From Yoonia sp. GPGPB17 (GTDB taxonomy: Bacteria; Pseudomonadota; Alphaproteobacteria; Rhodobacterales; Rhodobacteraceae): a DNA stretch of 64,000 nucleotides. The position numbers were made by a program, and so were the translations under genes. The DNA is taken from contig NZ_JATACI010000002.1 of the NCBI RefSeq assembly GCF_037892195.1, positions 1,488,001 through 1,552,000 on the forward strand, in the 5' to 3' direction. Of this stretch, positions 46,074 to 55,303 are shown piece by piece. Within the stretch, counting starts at the first letter, position 1. Each line of letters begins with the position of its first letter. A model generated the notes under the pieces. That model was not told the DNA's origin, made no database searches, and was given only the letters and a program-made list of their open reading frames with translations.

Positions 46074-47573
46074 TCAATCGCTATCGCGTTTTGCCGATAC
46101 GTAAGCCCCAAAGGTTAACAAAAGCAGCACCGCTACCACGGGAACATCACCCCACCGGCTATAGGGCGTCGCAGGCAAAGCCGCGGGCAGCGGCACGTCA
46201 ATTGCCCCGTCCACGCCCAATGGCAGTGAGGTTATGATCCGCCCCTTGGCGTCAATCATCGCGCTGATCCCGGTGTTGGCCACACGCACCATCGGCAGCC
46301 CCTGTTCAATGGCGCGCAACCGGGCTTGCGCCAGATGCTGATGCGGGCCAGCCGCCTGACCAAACCAGGCGTCATTGGTAATCAGAAGAAGCAGCCGGGG
46401 CCGCGTGTTGCCATAGGCAATCTCTTCGGCAAAAATGCCCTCATAGCAAATCAGCGGGACGGCAGCACCGATGCCCGGCAGATTAATCGGCCCGGGTGTG
46501 CTTCCCGGCGTAAAGCCAACCCCCAGATTGCGCGCCAGACCGGTCGCACCCATCTTCCCCAGAAAGCGTGCACCGGGGATGTATTCACCAAAGGGGACAA
46601 GGTGTCGCTTGTCATAGATGCTTTGCACCTCACCGCCCGGCCCCATCACAACAAGGCTGTTGTAAGCGCGGGTTTGCGCATCACGGCGCTGAATACCAAA
46701 AACCAAAGGCGCGCCACGGGCCGCATCAGACAGCAGGCTGAGATCGTCATCAATATGGTTCAACAGATAGACAATTGCAGTCTCAGGCCAGACGACCAAA
46801 TCAGGGATGTCGCCCGCGCTGGTCTGCTGCAGCAAACGATTGAGAAAGATATCAGAATAGGCCGGATCCCATTTTTGATGTTGCGGCGCATTCGGTTGGA
46901 CAAGACGGACAACGGGTCGGTCGGCGGTGCGCTCTGGTGCTGAGCCGGGACGCGCAACAAAGGACAGCGCCAGAACCAGCCCAAGCGTGACAAAGCCCAT
47001 GACCCGTTCGCGTCTGAAGAGTGCGGCCACAGAGACACCGCAGATCACGGTCAGAAGGGTCAGCACATGCGGCCCCCCAAATGCGGCCACCTGCGCCAGT
47101 CCGGTCGTGATCCAGATGTGACCAAGCAACGCCCATGGAAAGCCCGTCAGGATCAGCGAACGCAGCACCTCGGCCCCCACCAAGAGCAGGCCAAACATAC
47201 CGATGCGGCCCGGCGCAACACGCGACGCCACCCATGCGGCCAACGCCCAAAATAGCGCCGCACCAGCGCCCATCAACAGCAGCGCGAAAGGTGCCATCCA
47301 TCCATGTCGCGCGATATCGATTAAGAAGGGCTCGACAATCCAACGCAGACTGAAAGCAAAATAACCAAAGCCAAAAGCCCAGACACGCAAGGCAGCCTGC
47401 CGTGCAGTTGCACTGTTTGCATAGGTGAGGAACAACGCGCCCAGCGCCAGAATGGATGCTGGCCAAAGATCAAATGGCGCTTGCCCCAACCCGGCGGCGG
47501 CCCCCAAAAGGGCAAGCAAGAGCAGCTGCACCCAGCCGGGCCGCGCCGCAAATTGCGCCAACTTGTCAGCCAT
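46074..47573 (-). CDS. lnt: apolipoprotein N-acyltransferase
   Basis: A 499-aa inner-membrane enzyme adding the third acyl chain to lipoproteins. Residues 1 to about 215 have multiple transmembrane helices, then a periplasmic nitrilase-like domain with catalytic Glu (VVWPETAIVY), Lys (KRHLVPFGEYIPG) and Cys (PLICYEGIFAEE), and a last helix near the C-terminus (VVAVLLLLTFGAYV). Its start overlaps the end of the corC-like gene by 8 bases. Confidence 0.95.
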   Translation of the reverse strand: MADKLAQFAARPGWVQLLLLALLGAAAGLGQAPFDLWPASILALGALFLTYANSATARQAALRVWAFGFGYFAFSLRWIVEPFLIDIARHGWMAPFALLLMGAGAALFWALAAWVASRVAPGRIGMFGLLLVGAEVLRSLILTGFPWALLGHIWITTGLAQVAAFGGPHVLTLLTVICGVSVAALFRRERVMGFVTLGLVLALSFVARPGSAPERTADRPVVRLVQPNAPQHQKWDPAYSDIFLNRLLQQTSAGDIPDLVVWPETAIVYLLNHIDDDLSLLSDAARGAPLVFGIQRRDAQTRAYNSLVVMGPGGEVQSIYDKRHLVPFGEYIPGARFLGKMGATGLARNLGVGFTPGSTPGPINLPGIGAAVPLICYEGIFAEEIAYGNTRPRLLLLITNDAWFGQAAGPHQHLAQARLRAIEQGLPMVRVANTGISAMIDAKGRIITSLPLGVDGAIDVPLPAALPATPYSRWGDVPVVAVLLLLTFGAYVSAKRDSD

Positions 47574-48450
47574 TGCGGGTTGTAGACAGGCGGACCCGCA
47601 AGCGTTTCACCCGGCGTGGATCAGCATCCACAACCTCAAACTCTGGCCCATCTGGATGCACAATGACCTCGCCCCGTGCAGGCAGATGGCCCGCCAGCAT
47701 CGTCACCAACCCGCCCAGGGTGTCGATCTCTTCCTCGTCAACCTCATCTGGGTCGGTCAGGGTCATCCCGATCTCGGCCTCAAAGTCATCCAGATCGGTG
47801 CGGGCCTGGGCCAGATAACATCCCGGCTTTTCCATCACCCAGCTTTTGGCCTCTTCGATATCGTGTTCATCCTCGATCTCGCCCACAACCTGTTCGATGA
47901 CGTCTTCGATGGTCACAAGACCGTCTGTGCCGCCGTATTCATCAACAACCAAAGCCATGTGTATCCGCTCCGCCTGCATCTTTTGCAGCAGGACACCCAG
48001 CGGCATTGAGGGCGGCACAAAGATCAAAGGGCGCACCATCTCGCGCAGGTCCATTTTGGGGGTTTTGCCGTTGAAACCGTGACGCAGCGCAAAATCCTTG
48101 AGGTTGGCAATGCCAATCGGCGTGTCCAAAGTGCCATCATAGACCGGGACACGCGTCAGGCCGCTATCGCGAAAAACCTCAAGCAGTTCGTCCTTAGAGA
48201 TCGTTACCGGAACTGCGACAATATCGGGCTTGGGGACCAATACATCCTCCACACGCATGCGGCGCAGATTGAGCATACCCAACACAGAGCCAGCCGGTTT
48301 GGCAATTTCGGAAGGTGCACTTTCAAGCACCTGAGGTGTTATCGGAGGGCGAAACGCATTGCGCAAACGCGCAAAAAGCCCCGGTTGTGGTGTCTGATCC
48401 GGCTGCGCGCTTTGCGCTGCGCTAGACGGTGCGTCGCCTGTGTCGGCCAT
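47566..48450 (-). CDS. CBS-domain CorC/TlyC family protein
   Basis: A 294-aa soluble protein of the hemolysin-like CorC family: an N-terminal proline-rich stretch, two CBS domains (VEDVLVPKPDIVAVPVTISK near residue 70; MHMALVVDEYGGTDGLVTIEDV region near residue 165), and a C-terminal CorC_HlyC transporter-associated domain (EEIDTLGGLVTMLAGHLPARGE). CorC proteins affect magnesium/cobalt efflux; the hemolysin label is historical. Standard position between ybeY and lnt. Confidence 0.92.
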   Translation of the reverse strand: MADTGDAPSSAAQSAQPDQTPQPGLFARLRNAFRPPITPQVLESAPSEIAKPAGSVLGMLNLRRMRVEDVLVPKPDIVAVPVTISKDELLEVFRDSGLTRVPVYDGTLDTPIGIANLKDFALRHGFNGKTPKMDLREMVRPLIFVPPSMPLGVLLQKMQAERIHMALVVDEYGGTDGLVTIEDVIEQVVGEIEDEHDIEEAKSWVMEKPGCYLAQARTDLDDFEAEIGMTLTDPDEVDEEEIDTLGGLVTMLAGHLPARGEVIVHPDGPEFEVVDADPRRVKRLRVRLSTTRNG

Positions 48451-48471
48451 TTTGTCCTTACCTATGTGGGT

Positions 48472-48970
48472 CTATTGACCCGTTTCATCCCTATATGGGT
48501 CAGCAATACCCAATTTGCCAAGTATCTCTGCCTCCAACCCCTCCATCAGGGTGGCGTCGCGGTCACGTTCATGATCGAAACCCAACAAATGGAGCGTGCC
48601 ATGCACAAGTAAATGGATTGTGTGATCATGCATTGATTTACCTGCTTCTTTGGCCTCGCGGTAGCAAGTTTCATAAGCAATGGCGATGTCACCGAGTTCA
48701 CTATCCGGTCCGGGTTGGGGCGCAGGCGGCATTTCGCCGCCAATCGCCGCCGCGCGCTCCCCGATGGCCAACTCAGCACATTCGTCGGCCGGGGTTTCCC
48801 CGGAAATCTTCGTTCAAAGCGGCAATCCGCGCATCATTGCAGGCCAGCAAGCTAATCTCAAACACCGACGGCTCCAACCCCAAACGGTCCAGCACCGCAT
48901 CGCTCGCCAACTGGGCAAGCGCGTCAATGTCGCCCCAGCGTTTGTCCTCAACCATGCAGTCGACGGTCAC
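48472..48970 (-). CDS. ybeY: endoribonuclease YbeY; two frame breaks
   Basis: About 166 aa after restoring two bases. YbeY is a zinc RNase for 16S rRNA 3' maturation and ribosome quality control. The zinc motif [16 protein letters not shown] (H-x3-H-x5-H) is intact in the last third. The frame breaks first near 48786-48793 (a C/G is missing, so GNPG should run on into [10 protein letters not shown]), and again at four C (48759-48762), where five restore [12 protein letters not shown]. Two deletions within 30 bases in a conserved gene suggest poor sequence here. Its start overlaps the phoH stop by 4 bases. Confidence 0.85.
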
Positions 48971-49980
48971 TTGGGATCGTCCGCCTCATAGGCCTCAATG
49001 ATCGCCGCGACCAACGGATGACGCACCACATCTTTGGCGGTGAAGTAGTTGAAGCTGATCTTGTCGATGCTCTTGAGCAACCGCTCCGCATCCCAAAGGC
49101 CCGAATTGACGCCGCGCGGCAAGTCAATCTGCGTGCGGTCACCCGTGATCACCATGCGGCTGCCTTCACCCAGACGGGTCAGGAACATCTTCATCTGCAT
49201 CGTGGTCGCGTTCTGCGCCTCATCCAGCACGACAAAGGCGTTAGACAGCGTACGGCCACGCATAAAGGCCAAAGGTGCGATCTCAATCACCTTTTCCTCG
49301 ATCATCTTGGCCGATTGCTTGCCCGGCAAAAAGTCATTCAGCGCATCATAGAGCGGCTGCATGTAAGGATCGACCTTGTCTTTCATATCACCGGGCAGAT
49401 AACCCAGCTTTTCGCCCGCCTCAACCGCAGGACGTGACAGGATGATCTTGTCCACATGCCCGGAAATCAGCATGTTCACGCCAACAGCCACCGCCAGATA
49501 GGTTTTGCCCGTCCCCGCCGGGCCAATACCGAACGCCAGCTCATTGGCAAAGAGTGATTTGACATAGGCCTTCTGCGCATCTGTGCGCGGCTCAATCAGC
49601 TTTTTGCGGGTCTTAATCTCAACCCGTTCTGTTTCACCTTTGAAAAGCTCGATCTGATCGCCATCGCGGGCCGGATCAAACATCGGCTCCGCACCCATAC
49701 GCAACTCGCGGTCCAGATCGCCGGGTTCCAGCGTGCGCCCAGCCTCCAACCGGCTATACAGCGATTGCAAGACCTGTGTCGCCTCATGGCGCACATCATC
49801 TTCGCCGATGACAGCCAACTGGTTGCCACGACGCAGGATTTGCACGCCTAGTTTATCTTCTATGGTGGTCAGGTTGCGGTCATATTCGCCGCACAGATCG
49901 ATCAGCAAAAAGTTGTCCGGGAATTCCAACAGGGATTCTGTCGCAGCTTCAGCGGGCGGGGTCAGGGCACCAGTGGCCAA
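48967..49980 (-). CDS. phoH: PhoH family ATPase
   Basis: A 337-aa protein with an N-terminal KH-like part and a C-terminal PhoH P-loop domain: Walker A GIGPAGTGKTYLAVAVG near residue 150, Walker B VVLDEAQNATTMQM near residue 245, and GDRTQIDLPRG near residue 279. PhoH proteins act with YbeY in RNA metabolism. The neighbours miaB and ybeY are in the usual order. Confidence 0.95.
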   Translation of the reverse strand: MATGALTPPAEAATESLLEFPDNFLLIDLCGEYDRNLTTIEDKLGVQILRRGNQLAVIGEDDVRHEATQVLQSLYSRLEAGRTLEPGDLDRELRMGAEPMFDPARDGDQIELFKGETERVEIKTRKKLIEPRTDAQKAYVKSLFANELAFGIGPAGTGKTYLAVAVGVNMLISGHVDKIILSRPAVEAGEKLGYLPGDMKDKVDPYMQPLYDALNDFLPGKQSAKMIEEKVIEIAPLAFMRGRTLSNAFVVLDEAQNATTMQMKMFLTRLGEGSRMVITGDRTQIDLPRGVNSGLWDAERLLKSIDKISFNYFTAKDVVRHPLVAAIIEAYEADDPK

Positions 49981-50109
49981 TCAGCTCTCCTCTTCATCTA
50001 TATATAGCTATCGTGGCGTGTCGATGCGCTACGCGCAAGGTGTGACACGCAATTGTCACGGGTTTGATACAGAAATATTTATGAGGTGCTGCATGTGCAG
50101 TCATCTGAA

Positions 50110-50130
50110 GCGGATCATGATCCGCCCTAC
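50110..50130. repeat. REP-like palindrome, copy 2
   Basis: GCGGATCATGATCCGC is a perfect 16-base palindrome flanked by CCTAC, so the minus strand reads GTAGGGCGGATCATGATCCGC. Arms resemble those of the palindromes at 4265 and 52931 (GGTGGATC.. against GGCGGATC..). It overlaps the miaB stop codon. Confidence 0.55.
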
Positions 50131-51434
50131 AATAGTTTGCCCTTCAGTGAGTTGGGGCTGTCTTGTAGAACCTTGACCCGGCGCACTTGCCCCACAACAC
50201 TTGCTGGCGCATCGGCGTAAACCGCGTGCAAGTATTCAGATTTGCCAATCATCTGCCCGGCCTCTCGCCCTGCCTTTTCAAACAGCACCTTCACCTCGCG
50301 CCCAACCATGGACGCCTGCGTCGCCTGTTGCTGTTCACGCAACAACGCCTGCAAGCGCCGTAAACGGTCGTTCATCATATCCTCTGGCAGTTGCGGCTTC
50401 TCCGCCGCTGGGGTTCCGGGACGTGTGGAGTATTTGAACGAATAGGCCTGCCCGTAGTGCACATCGCGCACCAGTTGCATCGTGTCTTCAAAGTCTTGGT
50501 CCGTTTCACCGGGAAACCCGACAATAAAATCGCCCGACAGCAGTAAATCCGGCCGCGCCGCGCGAATACGCTCAATCAGCCGCACATAGCTTTCACCGGT
50601 ATGCTTGCGATTCATCGCCTTGAGAATACGGTCAGAGCCGGACTGCACCGGCAAATGCAGATAGGGCATCAGCTTGTCACAGGTGCCGTGTGCCTCGATC
50701 AGCGCGTCATCCATATCATTGGGGTGCGACGTGGTGAAACGAATACGCTCTAGCCCATCAACCTTGTCCAATGCCCAGATCAACCCGGCCAGCCCACCGT
50801 CGTGGCCGTGATAGGCATTCACGTTCTGGCCCAAGAGCGTGATTTCCTTCACGCCATTCTCAACCAATTCCTGTGCCTCACGAATAATCCGGTCCGCCGG
50901 GCGTGATACTTCGGCCCCGCGGGTGTAGGGGACCACACAAAAAGCACAAAACTTGTCGCAGCCTTCCTGCACGGTCAAAAACGCCGTCGGACCACGCTTG
51001 GCCTTGGCGCGGGTCTTAAGCGTTTCAAACTTATCGTCATCCGGGAAATCCGTATCAAGCGCTTTGGCCCCGGTCTGAACGGCATCGTCCATCGCGGGCA
51101 GGCGGTGATAGCTTTGCGGTCCCACAACCAAATCCACCATCGGCTGACGCTTGATGATCTCTTCGCCCTCGGCCTGGGCCACACACCCAGCCACGCCAAT
51201 CTTCAAATCGGGTTTCTCAGCCTTCAGGCCCTTGAACCGGCCCAGTTCGGAATAAACCTTCTCGGCGGCCTTCTCACGAATGTGGCAGGTGTTGAGCAGA
51301 ATCATATCCGCGTCATCAGGCGTCTGCGTCTCAATATACCCCTTGCTGCCCAGCGCCTCGGCCATGCGTTCGCTGTCATAGACGTTCATCTGACAGCCGT
51401 AAGTCTTGATAAAAAGCTTCTTTGGCGCGGACAT
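50127..51434 (-). CDS. miaB: tRNA-2-methylthio-N6-dimethylallyladenosine synthase
   Basis: A 435-aa radical-SAM methylthiotransferase that makes ms2i6A37. The N-terminal UPF0004 domain has three Cys ([28 protein letters not shown]), the radical-SAM cluster is [15 protein letters not shown] near residue 158, and a TRAM domain closes the protein. First gene of the miaB-phoH-ybeY-corC-lnt series. Confidence 0.96.
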   Translation of the reverse strand: MSAPKKLFIKTYGCQMNVYDSERMAEALGSKGYIETQTPDDADMILLNTCHIREKAAEKVYSELGRFKGLKAEKPDLKIGVAGCVAQAEGEEIIKRQPMVDLVVGPQSYHRLPAMDDAVQTGAKALDTDFPDDDKFETLKTRAKAKRGPTAFLTVQEGCDKFCAFCVVPYTRGAEVSRPADRIIREAQELVENGVKEITLLGQNVNAYHGHDGGLAGLIWALDKVDGLERIRFTTSHPNDMDDALIEAHGTCDKLMPYLHLPVQSGSDRILKAMNRKHTGESYVRLIERIRAARPDLLLSGDFIVGFPGETDQDFEDTMQLVRDVHYGQAYSFKYSTRPGTPAAEKPQLPEDMMNDRLRRLQALLREQQQATQASMVGREVKVLFEKAGREAGQMIGKSEYLHAVYADAPASVVGQVRRVKVLQDSPNSLKGKLL

Positions 51435-51547
51435 GTGATCTGCTCTTGTGATGGGATATCCCGGGCGTTCTAGCGACTTGGCGGGATGCTTGCAATGCGG
51501 CGGGATATCACCGATTCTATACGGGTTGTTCTATTATGTGAGCCTGC

Positions 51548-52410
51548 ATGCACTACCCCTCCCTTTCGGCGTTAGCCAATGATGCCAAGCGGGCCCTCTC
51601 CACGGGCCCTGTCGCGCTGATCCTGATTGAAGACGATGTCGAGATCGCTAGCACAATTGCCCATCACGCAAAGGCCGGTTTCACAAATCTGATCGCCTTT
51701 TGTGCACAAGAGCGGGCATTGCCTGCCGAAGCGCCTGACACCCTGCACCGGGTGGACTATGATGTGAGCGCAGAAGACGCGTTGCAGACGATTGCCAATA
51801 CGATGATCAAGGCACTGCCCGGTCAGTGGCTGTATTTTTGCTACAATGCCGAGTATCTGTTTTACCCGTTCTGCGAACACCGCAGCGTCGGCGAGATGCT
51901 GACATTCATGGAAGAAGAGCGGCGACGGACCGTGATGAGCTACGTTGTCGATCTTTATGCCAAGGACCTGAGCACGCACCCCAATGGCGTTGATCGCGAA
52001 GGCGCTTACTTCGACAAATCAGGTTACTACGCATTGGCCCGAGAGGACGCCGAGGGCGCATCGCTTGAACGGCAGGTTAATATCTTCGGTGGCCTGCGAT
52101 GGCGGTTTGAAGAACACATCGCCAAGGCCCGGCAACGAACGGACCGGGTTGCTTTTTTCGCGCGCAGCACGGCCTGAAAATGCTGCCGGACAGGTCGTTC
52201 AATTTGGCCGAGTACAACACCTACTCTTGCCCGTGGCACAATAACCTATCTGCCACGGTTGGCTCATTTCGCACGGCCAAGGCGCTGCGTCGCAACCCCG
52301 GCAGTCGGGCTGTGATCAATACGTTCCATTGGCCACAATCAGAGCGTTTCAGCTGGCAATCGCAGCAGTTGTTGGATTTGGGATTGATGGAGCCGGGACA
52401 GTGGTTCTAG
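51548..52410 (+). CDS. glycosyltransferase-family-2-like protein; frameshifted
   Basis: About 287 aa across one break. The N-terminal part (VALILIEDDVEIASTIAHH; FCYNAEYLFYPFCEHR; DLSTHPNGVDREGAYFDKSG) and C-terminal part (FNLAEYNTYSCPWHNNLSAT; INTFHWPQSERFSW; MEPGQWF) match a Rhodobacteraceae family often labelled glycosyltransferase family 2, though no classical DxD is obvious. The frame ends at 52177 because six T (52153-52158) stand where seven would read VAFFRAQHGLKMLPDRSFN. Its 3' end is overlapped by the convergent transposase gene. Function uncertain. Confidence 0.7.
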
Positions 52411-52879
52411 CCTTGCGCCTATTGTGGTGGAGCGAGCAATAGGGCCAATCGCTTGGTTTTTTAACGAGACCCTCGTGAATAGGCGCCGATCGGATCAAAT
52501 GCATATGCAGCGCCAGATCATCTTCGTCGCGGATAAGATGCTCCCAAAATCTGCGCTGCCAGATGCCCTTTTCACCACGCCTGCGATGGCTTTCAGGAAC
52601 ATGCAGGGGAACTGGGGCATGCCGCGAGAAGCTTGATTTGATCAACCGCCAGCGCTTGGAAAAATCGACATCATCTTCCGGCAAGGTCCAGATCATATGC
52701 AGTTTGCTGGGCAGTATCACAGCCGCATCAATCACAAAGGGCCAGCGTTTCTGGCAGAGTCGCGTTGCATCCCGCAAAAGTTCGATATGCGAAATCAAAA
52801 GATCAGAGCGCGAGTCCTGCAAGCGTATAGTAAAGAAATAGGTGCCACCGGGCACTCGAAGACAGCGATAGTCTGACAT
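52349..52879 (-). CDS. REP-associated tyrosine transposase, probably catalytically dead
   Basis: A 176-aa protein of the RAYT/Y1 family (IS200/TnpA-like): YRCLRVPGGTYFFTIRLQ start, WTLPEDDVDFSKRWRLIKSS, WQRRFWEHLIRDEDDLALHM, and PSDWPYCSLHH. In active RAYTs the metal site is PxHxH; here it is LPSKLHMIW, so the first His is Lys. The catalytic Tyr region, usually D-Y-I/V-x-x-N-P-V, reads HLIRSAPIHEGL, so Tyr and Asn are lost too. ATG 52879 matches the family start. A REP-like palindrome lies 52 bases upstream. Its C-terminus overlaps the glycosyltransferase-like gene by 62 bases. Confidence 0.8.
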   Translation of the reverse strand: MSDYRCLRVPGGTYFFTIRLQDSRSDLLISHIELLRDATRLCQKRWPFVIDAAVILPSKLHMIWTLPEDDVDFSKRWRLIKSSFSRHAPVPLHVPESHRRRGEKGIWQRRFWEHLIRDEDDLALHMHLIRSAPIHEGLVKKPSDWPYCSLHHNRRKARTTVPAPSIPNPTTAAIAS

Positions 52880-52930
52880 CCCCGCAGCGTGATGCAACAT
52901 AGTTAAATTTGTGTAAAACTGTGCAAGCCG

Positions 52931-52952
52931 TAAGGTGGATCTTGATCCACCC
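52931..52952. repeat. REP-like palindrome, copy 3, next to the RAYT gene
   Basis: TAAGGTGGATC-TT-GATCCACCC. The arms are the same as in the copy at 4265-4288 apart from the bases next to the loop. Its place just upstream of the RAYT gene and directly past the irr stop (52959 on the minus strand) fits a RAYT-REP unit. Confidence 0.65.
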
Positions 52953-52958
52953 TCCCCG

Positions 52959-53375
52959 TCAGATACGTCGCAACCTGATTACCACATCCACAGACGCAAT
53001 CTCCGCGCCATCGGGGGCATCGGGCAAATGACAGATTTCCAACTGGTCAGCAGGGGCATCTGTCAATTTAGCCGTATCTTCCCAATAGAAATGCGGGTGA
53101 TCCGTCATGTTGGTATCAAAGTAGCTCTTTGACCCATCGACCGTAATCTCACGCATCAGACCTGCATCACAAAATGCCCGCAGCGTATTGTACACCGTCG
53201 CGAGAGATACTTTTTCATCCGCATTTGACGCCGCCTCAAACAGGCTTTCCGCTGTCACGTGCCGATCCTGCCCATCGCCGACCAGCAAGGATGCGAGCGT
53301 CATACGTTGCCGGGTTGGGCGAAGTCCTGCTCCGGCCAGCCAATCTGTGCTGCGTTGTATCGCTATGTCTGACAT
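52959..53375 (-). CDS. irr: iron response regulator Irr (Fur family)
   Basis: A 138-aa Fur-superfamily repressor. The winged helix has GLRPTRQRMTLASLLVGDGQ near residue 21 and VSLATVYNTLRAFCDAGLM; the dimerisation half has SYFDTNMTDHPHFYWED, the His-rich motif of Irr. Irr senses iron through heme and controls iron and heme genes in alphaproteobacteria. ATG 53375 (MSDIAIQRSTDWLAGAG) is chosen over 53393. Divergent from fabA, the usual Rhodobacterales arrangement. Confidence 0.92.
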   Translation of the reverse strand: MSDIAIQRSTDWLAGAGLRPTRQRMTLASLLVGDGQDRHVTAESLFEAASNADEKVSLATVYNTLRAFCDAGLMREITVDGSKSYFDTNMTDHPHFYWEDTAKLTDAPADQLEICHLPDAPDGAEIASVDVVIRLRRI

Positions 53376-53388
53376 GATCGTCCTTTTT

Positions 53389-53421
53389 GACATCTATTCT
53401 CATCTATATGGGAAGAATGTC
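53389..53421. promoter_or_regulatory. dyad in the irr-fabA divergent region
   Basis: Imperfect inverted repeat with outer arms GACAT (53389-53393) and ATGTC (53417-53421) and inner arms ATTCT and AGAAT. It sits 14 bases upstream of the irr start, so it could be an autoregulatory operator for Irr or another Fur-type protein. No consensus match is claimed. Confidence 0.35.
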
Positions 53422-53525
53422 CCTCGGATCAAATAAAAACGGCCATAAACCCCGCGCACTTGCCCTCTTAAACCGCAGAGTGATAGAGGTCAGAAGACGC
53501 AGTAAAGAAGAATGAGACCAGTTAG

Positions 53526-54035
53526 ATGGCGGATTACCCAACCTATTTCGACAAAGATGACCTGCTGAAATGCGCGCGCGGCGAGCTGTTTGGCGATGGG
53601 AATGCACAGCTTCCGGCCCCGCCGATGCGGATGATGGACCGCATTACAGACATCTCGGGCGATGCAGGTGCACACGGCAAAGGCCATGTTGTGGCGGAGT
53701 TTGATATCACGCCGGACCTTTGGTTCTTTGACTGCCATTTTCCAAATAACCCGATCATGCCCGGTTGCCTTGGCCTTGATGGTCTGTGGCAGCTAACTGG
53801 CTTCAATCTTGGTTGGCGTGGCTGGCAGGGGCGCGGCTATGCGCTTGGTGTAGGCGAAGTCAAGCTGACGGGAATGGTCCGCCCTGACCGTAAGATGCTG
53901 ACCTATAAGGTCGATTTTACAAAAGCGATCCAAACGCGCCGCCTGACCATGGGTGTCGCAAACGGCATTGTTGAGGCCGACGGCGAGGTCATTTATCAAG
54001 TTACCGACATGAAAGTCGCATTGTCTGAGAGCTAA
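53526..54035 (+). CDS. fabA: 3-hydroxydecanoyl-ACP dehydratase/isomerase
   Basis: A 169-aa hotdog enzyme that dehydrates 3-hydroxydecanoyl-ACP and isomerises trans-2 to cis-3-decenoyl-ACP, the entry to unsaturated fatty acids. Catalytic His71 (FFDCHFPNNP) and Asp85 (GCLGLDGLWQ) are in place. First gene of fabA-fabB-fabI, divergent from irr. Confidence 0.97.
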   Translation: MADYPTYFDKDDLLKCARGELFGDGNAQLPAPPMRMMDRITDISGDAGAHGKGHVVAEFDITPDLWFFDCHFPNNPIMPGCLGLDGLWQLTGFNLGWRGWQGRGYALGVGEVKLTGMVRPDRKMLTYKVDFTKAIQTRRLTMGVANGIVEADGEVIYQVTDMKVALSES

Positions 54036-54069
54036 GCCCTCAAATCCAAGTGTAAAAGGAGAGGTGCCC

Positions 54070-55299
54070 ATGCGCCGTGTTGTTGTCACAGGTCTCGGGA
54101 TCGTATCGCCGATCGGGAACAATGCCGATGAAGTGCTTGCTGCGCTGAAAGCGGGTAAATCTGGCATTGAAGCCTCACCAGAAATGGTCGAACACGGCTT
54201 TCGCAGCCAGATTGCAGGTACGCTCAAGATCGACATCAAAGAGCATGTCGACAAGCGCACCCTGCGCTTTATGGGCCCCGGTGCGGCTTACGCGCACATC
54301 GCGATGGGTAAGGCGATTGCAGACGCGGGATTGGGCGAAGATCAGGTTATGAACCCCATGACCGGTCTGATTGCAGGCTCTGGCGGGCCATCCACATCGG
54401 CGATTCTGGCCGCGCATGAGGTTGTGAAGACCACAGGGGCCACAAAACGGATCGGCCCATTTGCCGTACCAAAGGCGATGTCTTCGACTGTCAGCGCGAA
54501 CCTTGCAACGGCCTATCAGATCAAAGGCATGAATTTCTCGATCACCTCCGCCTGCTCCACCTCGCTGCATTGTATCGGGATGGCCGCGCAACAAGTCGCC
54601 TTAGGCAATCAAGACATCATGTTCGCGGGCGGCGGCGAAGAGCTGGACTGGACACTGTCCTGCCTCTTCGACGCGATGGGCGCGATGTCCTCGAAATACA
54701 ATGATACCCCCGAACGTGCGAGCCGCGCGTTTGACGCAGACCGCGACGGGTTTGTCATCGCGGGCGGTGGCGCGATGGTTGTGCTGGAAAGTCTTGAGAG
54801 TGCGCAGGCACGAGGCGCAAAAATCTACGCCGAAGTCACCGGATTTTCGGCCACATCCGACGGTGCCGATATGGTCGCGCCGTCCGGTGAGGGGGGCGAG
54901 CGGGCCATGCGCGGCGCGCTTAACACGCTGCCAGATGATCGCAAAGTCAGCTATATCAACGCGCACGGCACGTCGACCCCGGTTGGTGATGTCGGCGAAG
55001 TCGAAGCGGTGCGCCGCGTCTTTGGCCACGGCAATACCCCGCCAATCAGCTCGACCAAGTCGATGACAGGCCACAGCCAGGGGGCCACAGGCGCGCAGGA
55101 AGCCGTCTATTGCCTGCTGATGCTGGAGAACGACTTTATCGCGCCATCCATCAACGTCGAAAACCTGGACCCAGCACTGGACCCAGCCGAGATCGCAACA
55201 TCGCTGGTTGAGAATGCAGACCTTGATACCGTGATGACTAATTCATTCGGATTTGGCGGCACCAACGGCTCCATGCTTCTGTCCAAATTCAAGGGGTAA
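54070..55299 (+). CDS. fabB: beta-ketoacyl-ACP synthase I
   Basis: A 409-aa condensing enzyme with the Cys-His-His triad: Cys162 in ITSACSTSLHC, His in INAHGTSTPVGD near residue 297, and His in MTGHSQGATGAQ near residue 333. FabB extends the FabA product. ATG 54070 is chosen because AAAGGAGA lies 7 bases upstream; a GTG at 54064 is too close to it. Thirty-four bases after fabA, same operon. Confidence 0.96.
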   Translation: MRRVVVTGLGIVSPIGNNADEVLAALKAGKSGIEASPEMVEHGFRSQIAGTLKIDIKEHVDKRTLRFMGPGAAYAHIAMGKAIADAGLGEDQVMNPMTGLIAGSGGPSTSAILAAHEVVKTTGATKRIGPFAVPKAMSSTVSANLATAYQIKGMNFSITSACSTSLHCIGMAAQQVALGNQDIMFAGGGEELDWTLSCLFDAMGAMSSKYNDTPERASRAFDADRDGFVIAGGGAMVVLESLESAQARGAKIYAEVTGFSATSDGADMVAPSGEGGERAMRGALNTLPDDRKVSYINAHGTSTPVGDVGEVEAVRRVFGHGNTPPISSTKSMTGHSQGATGAQEAVYCLLMLENDFIAPSINVENLDPALDPAEIATSLVENADLDTVMTNSFGFGGTNGSMLLSKFKG

Positions 55300-55303
55300 G
55301 CAG

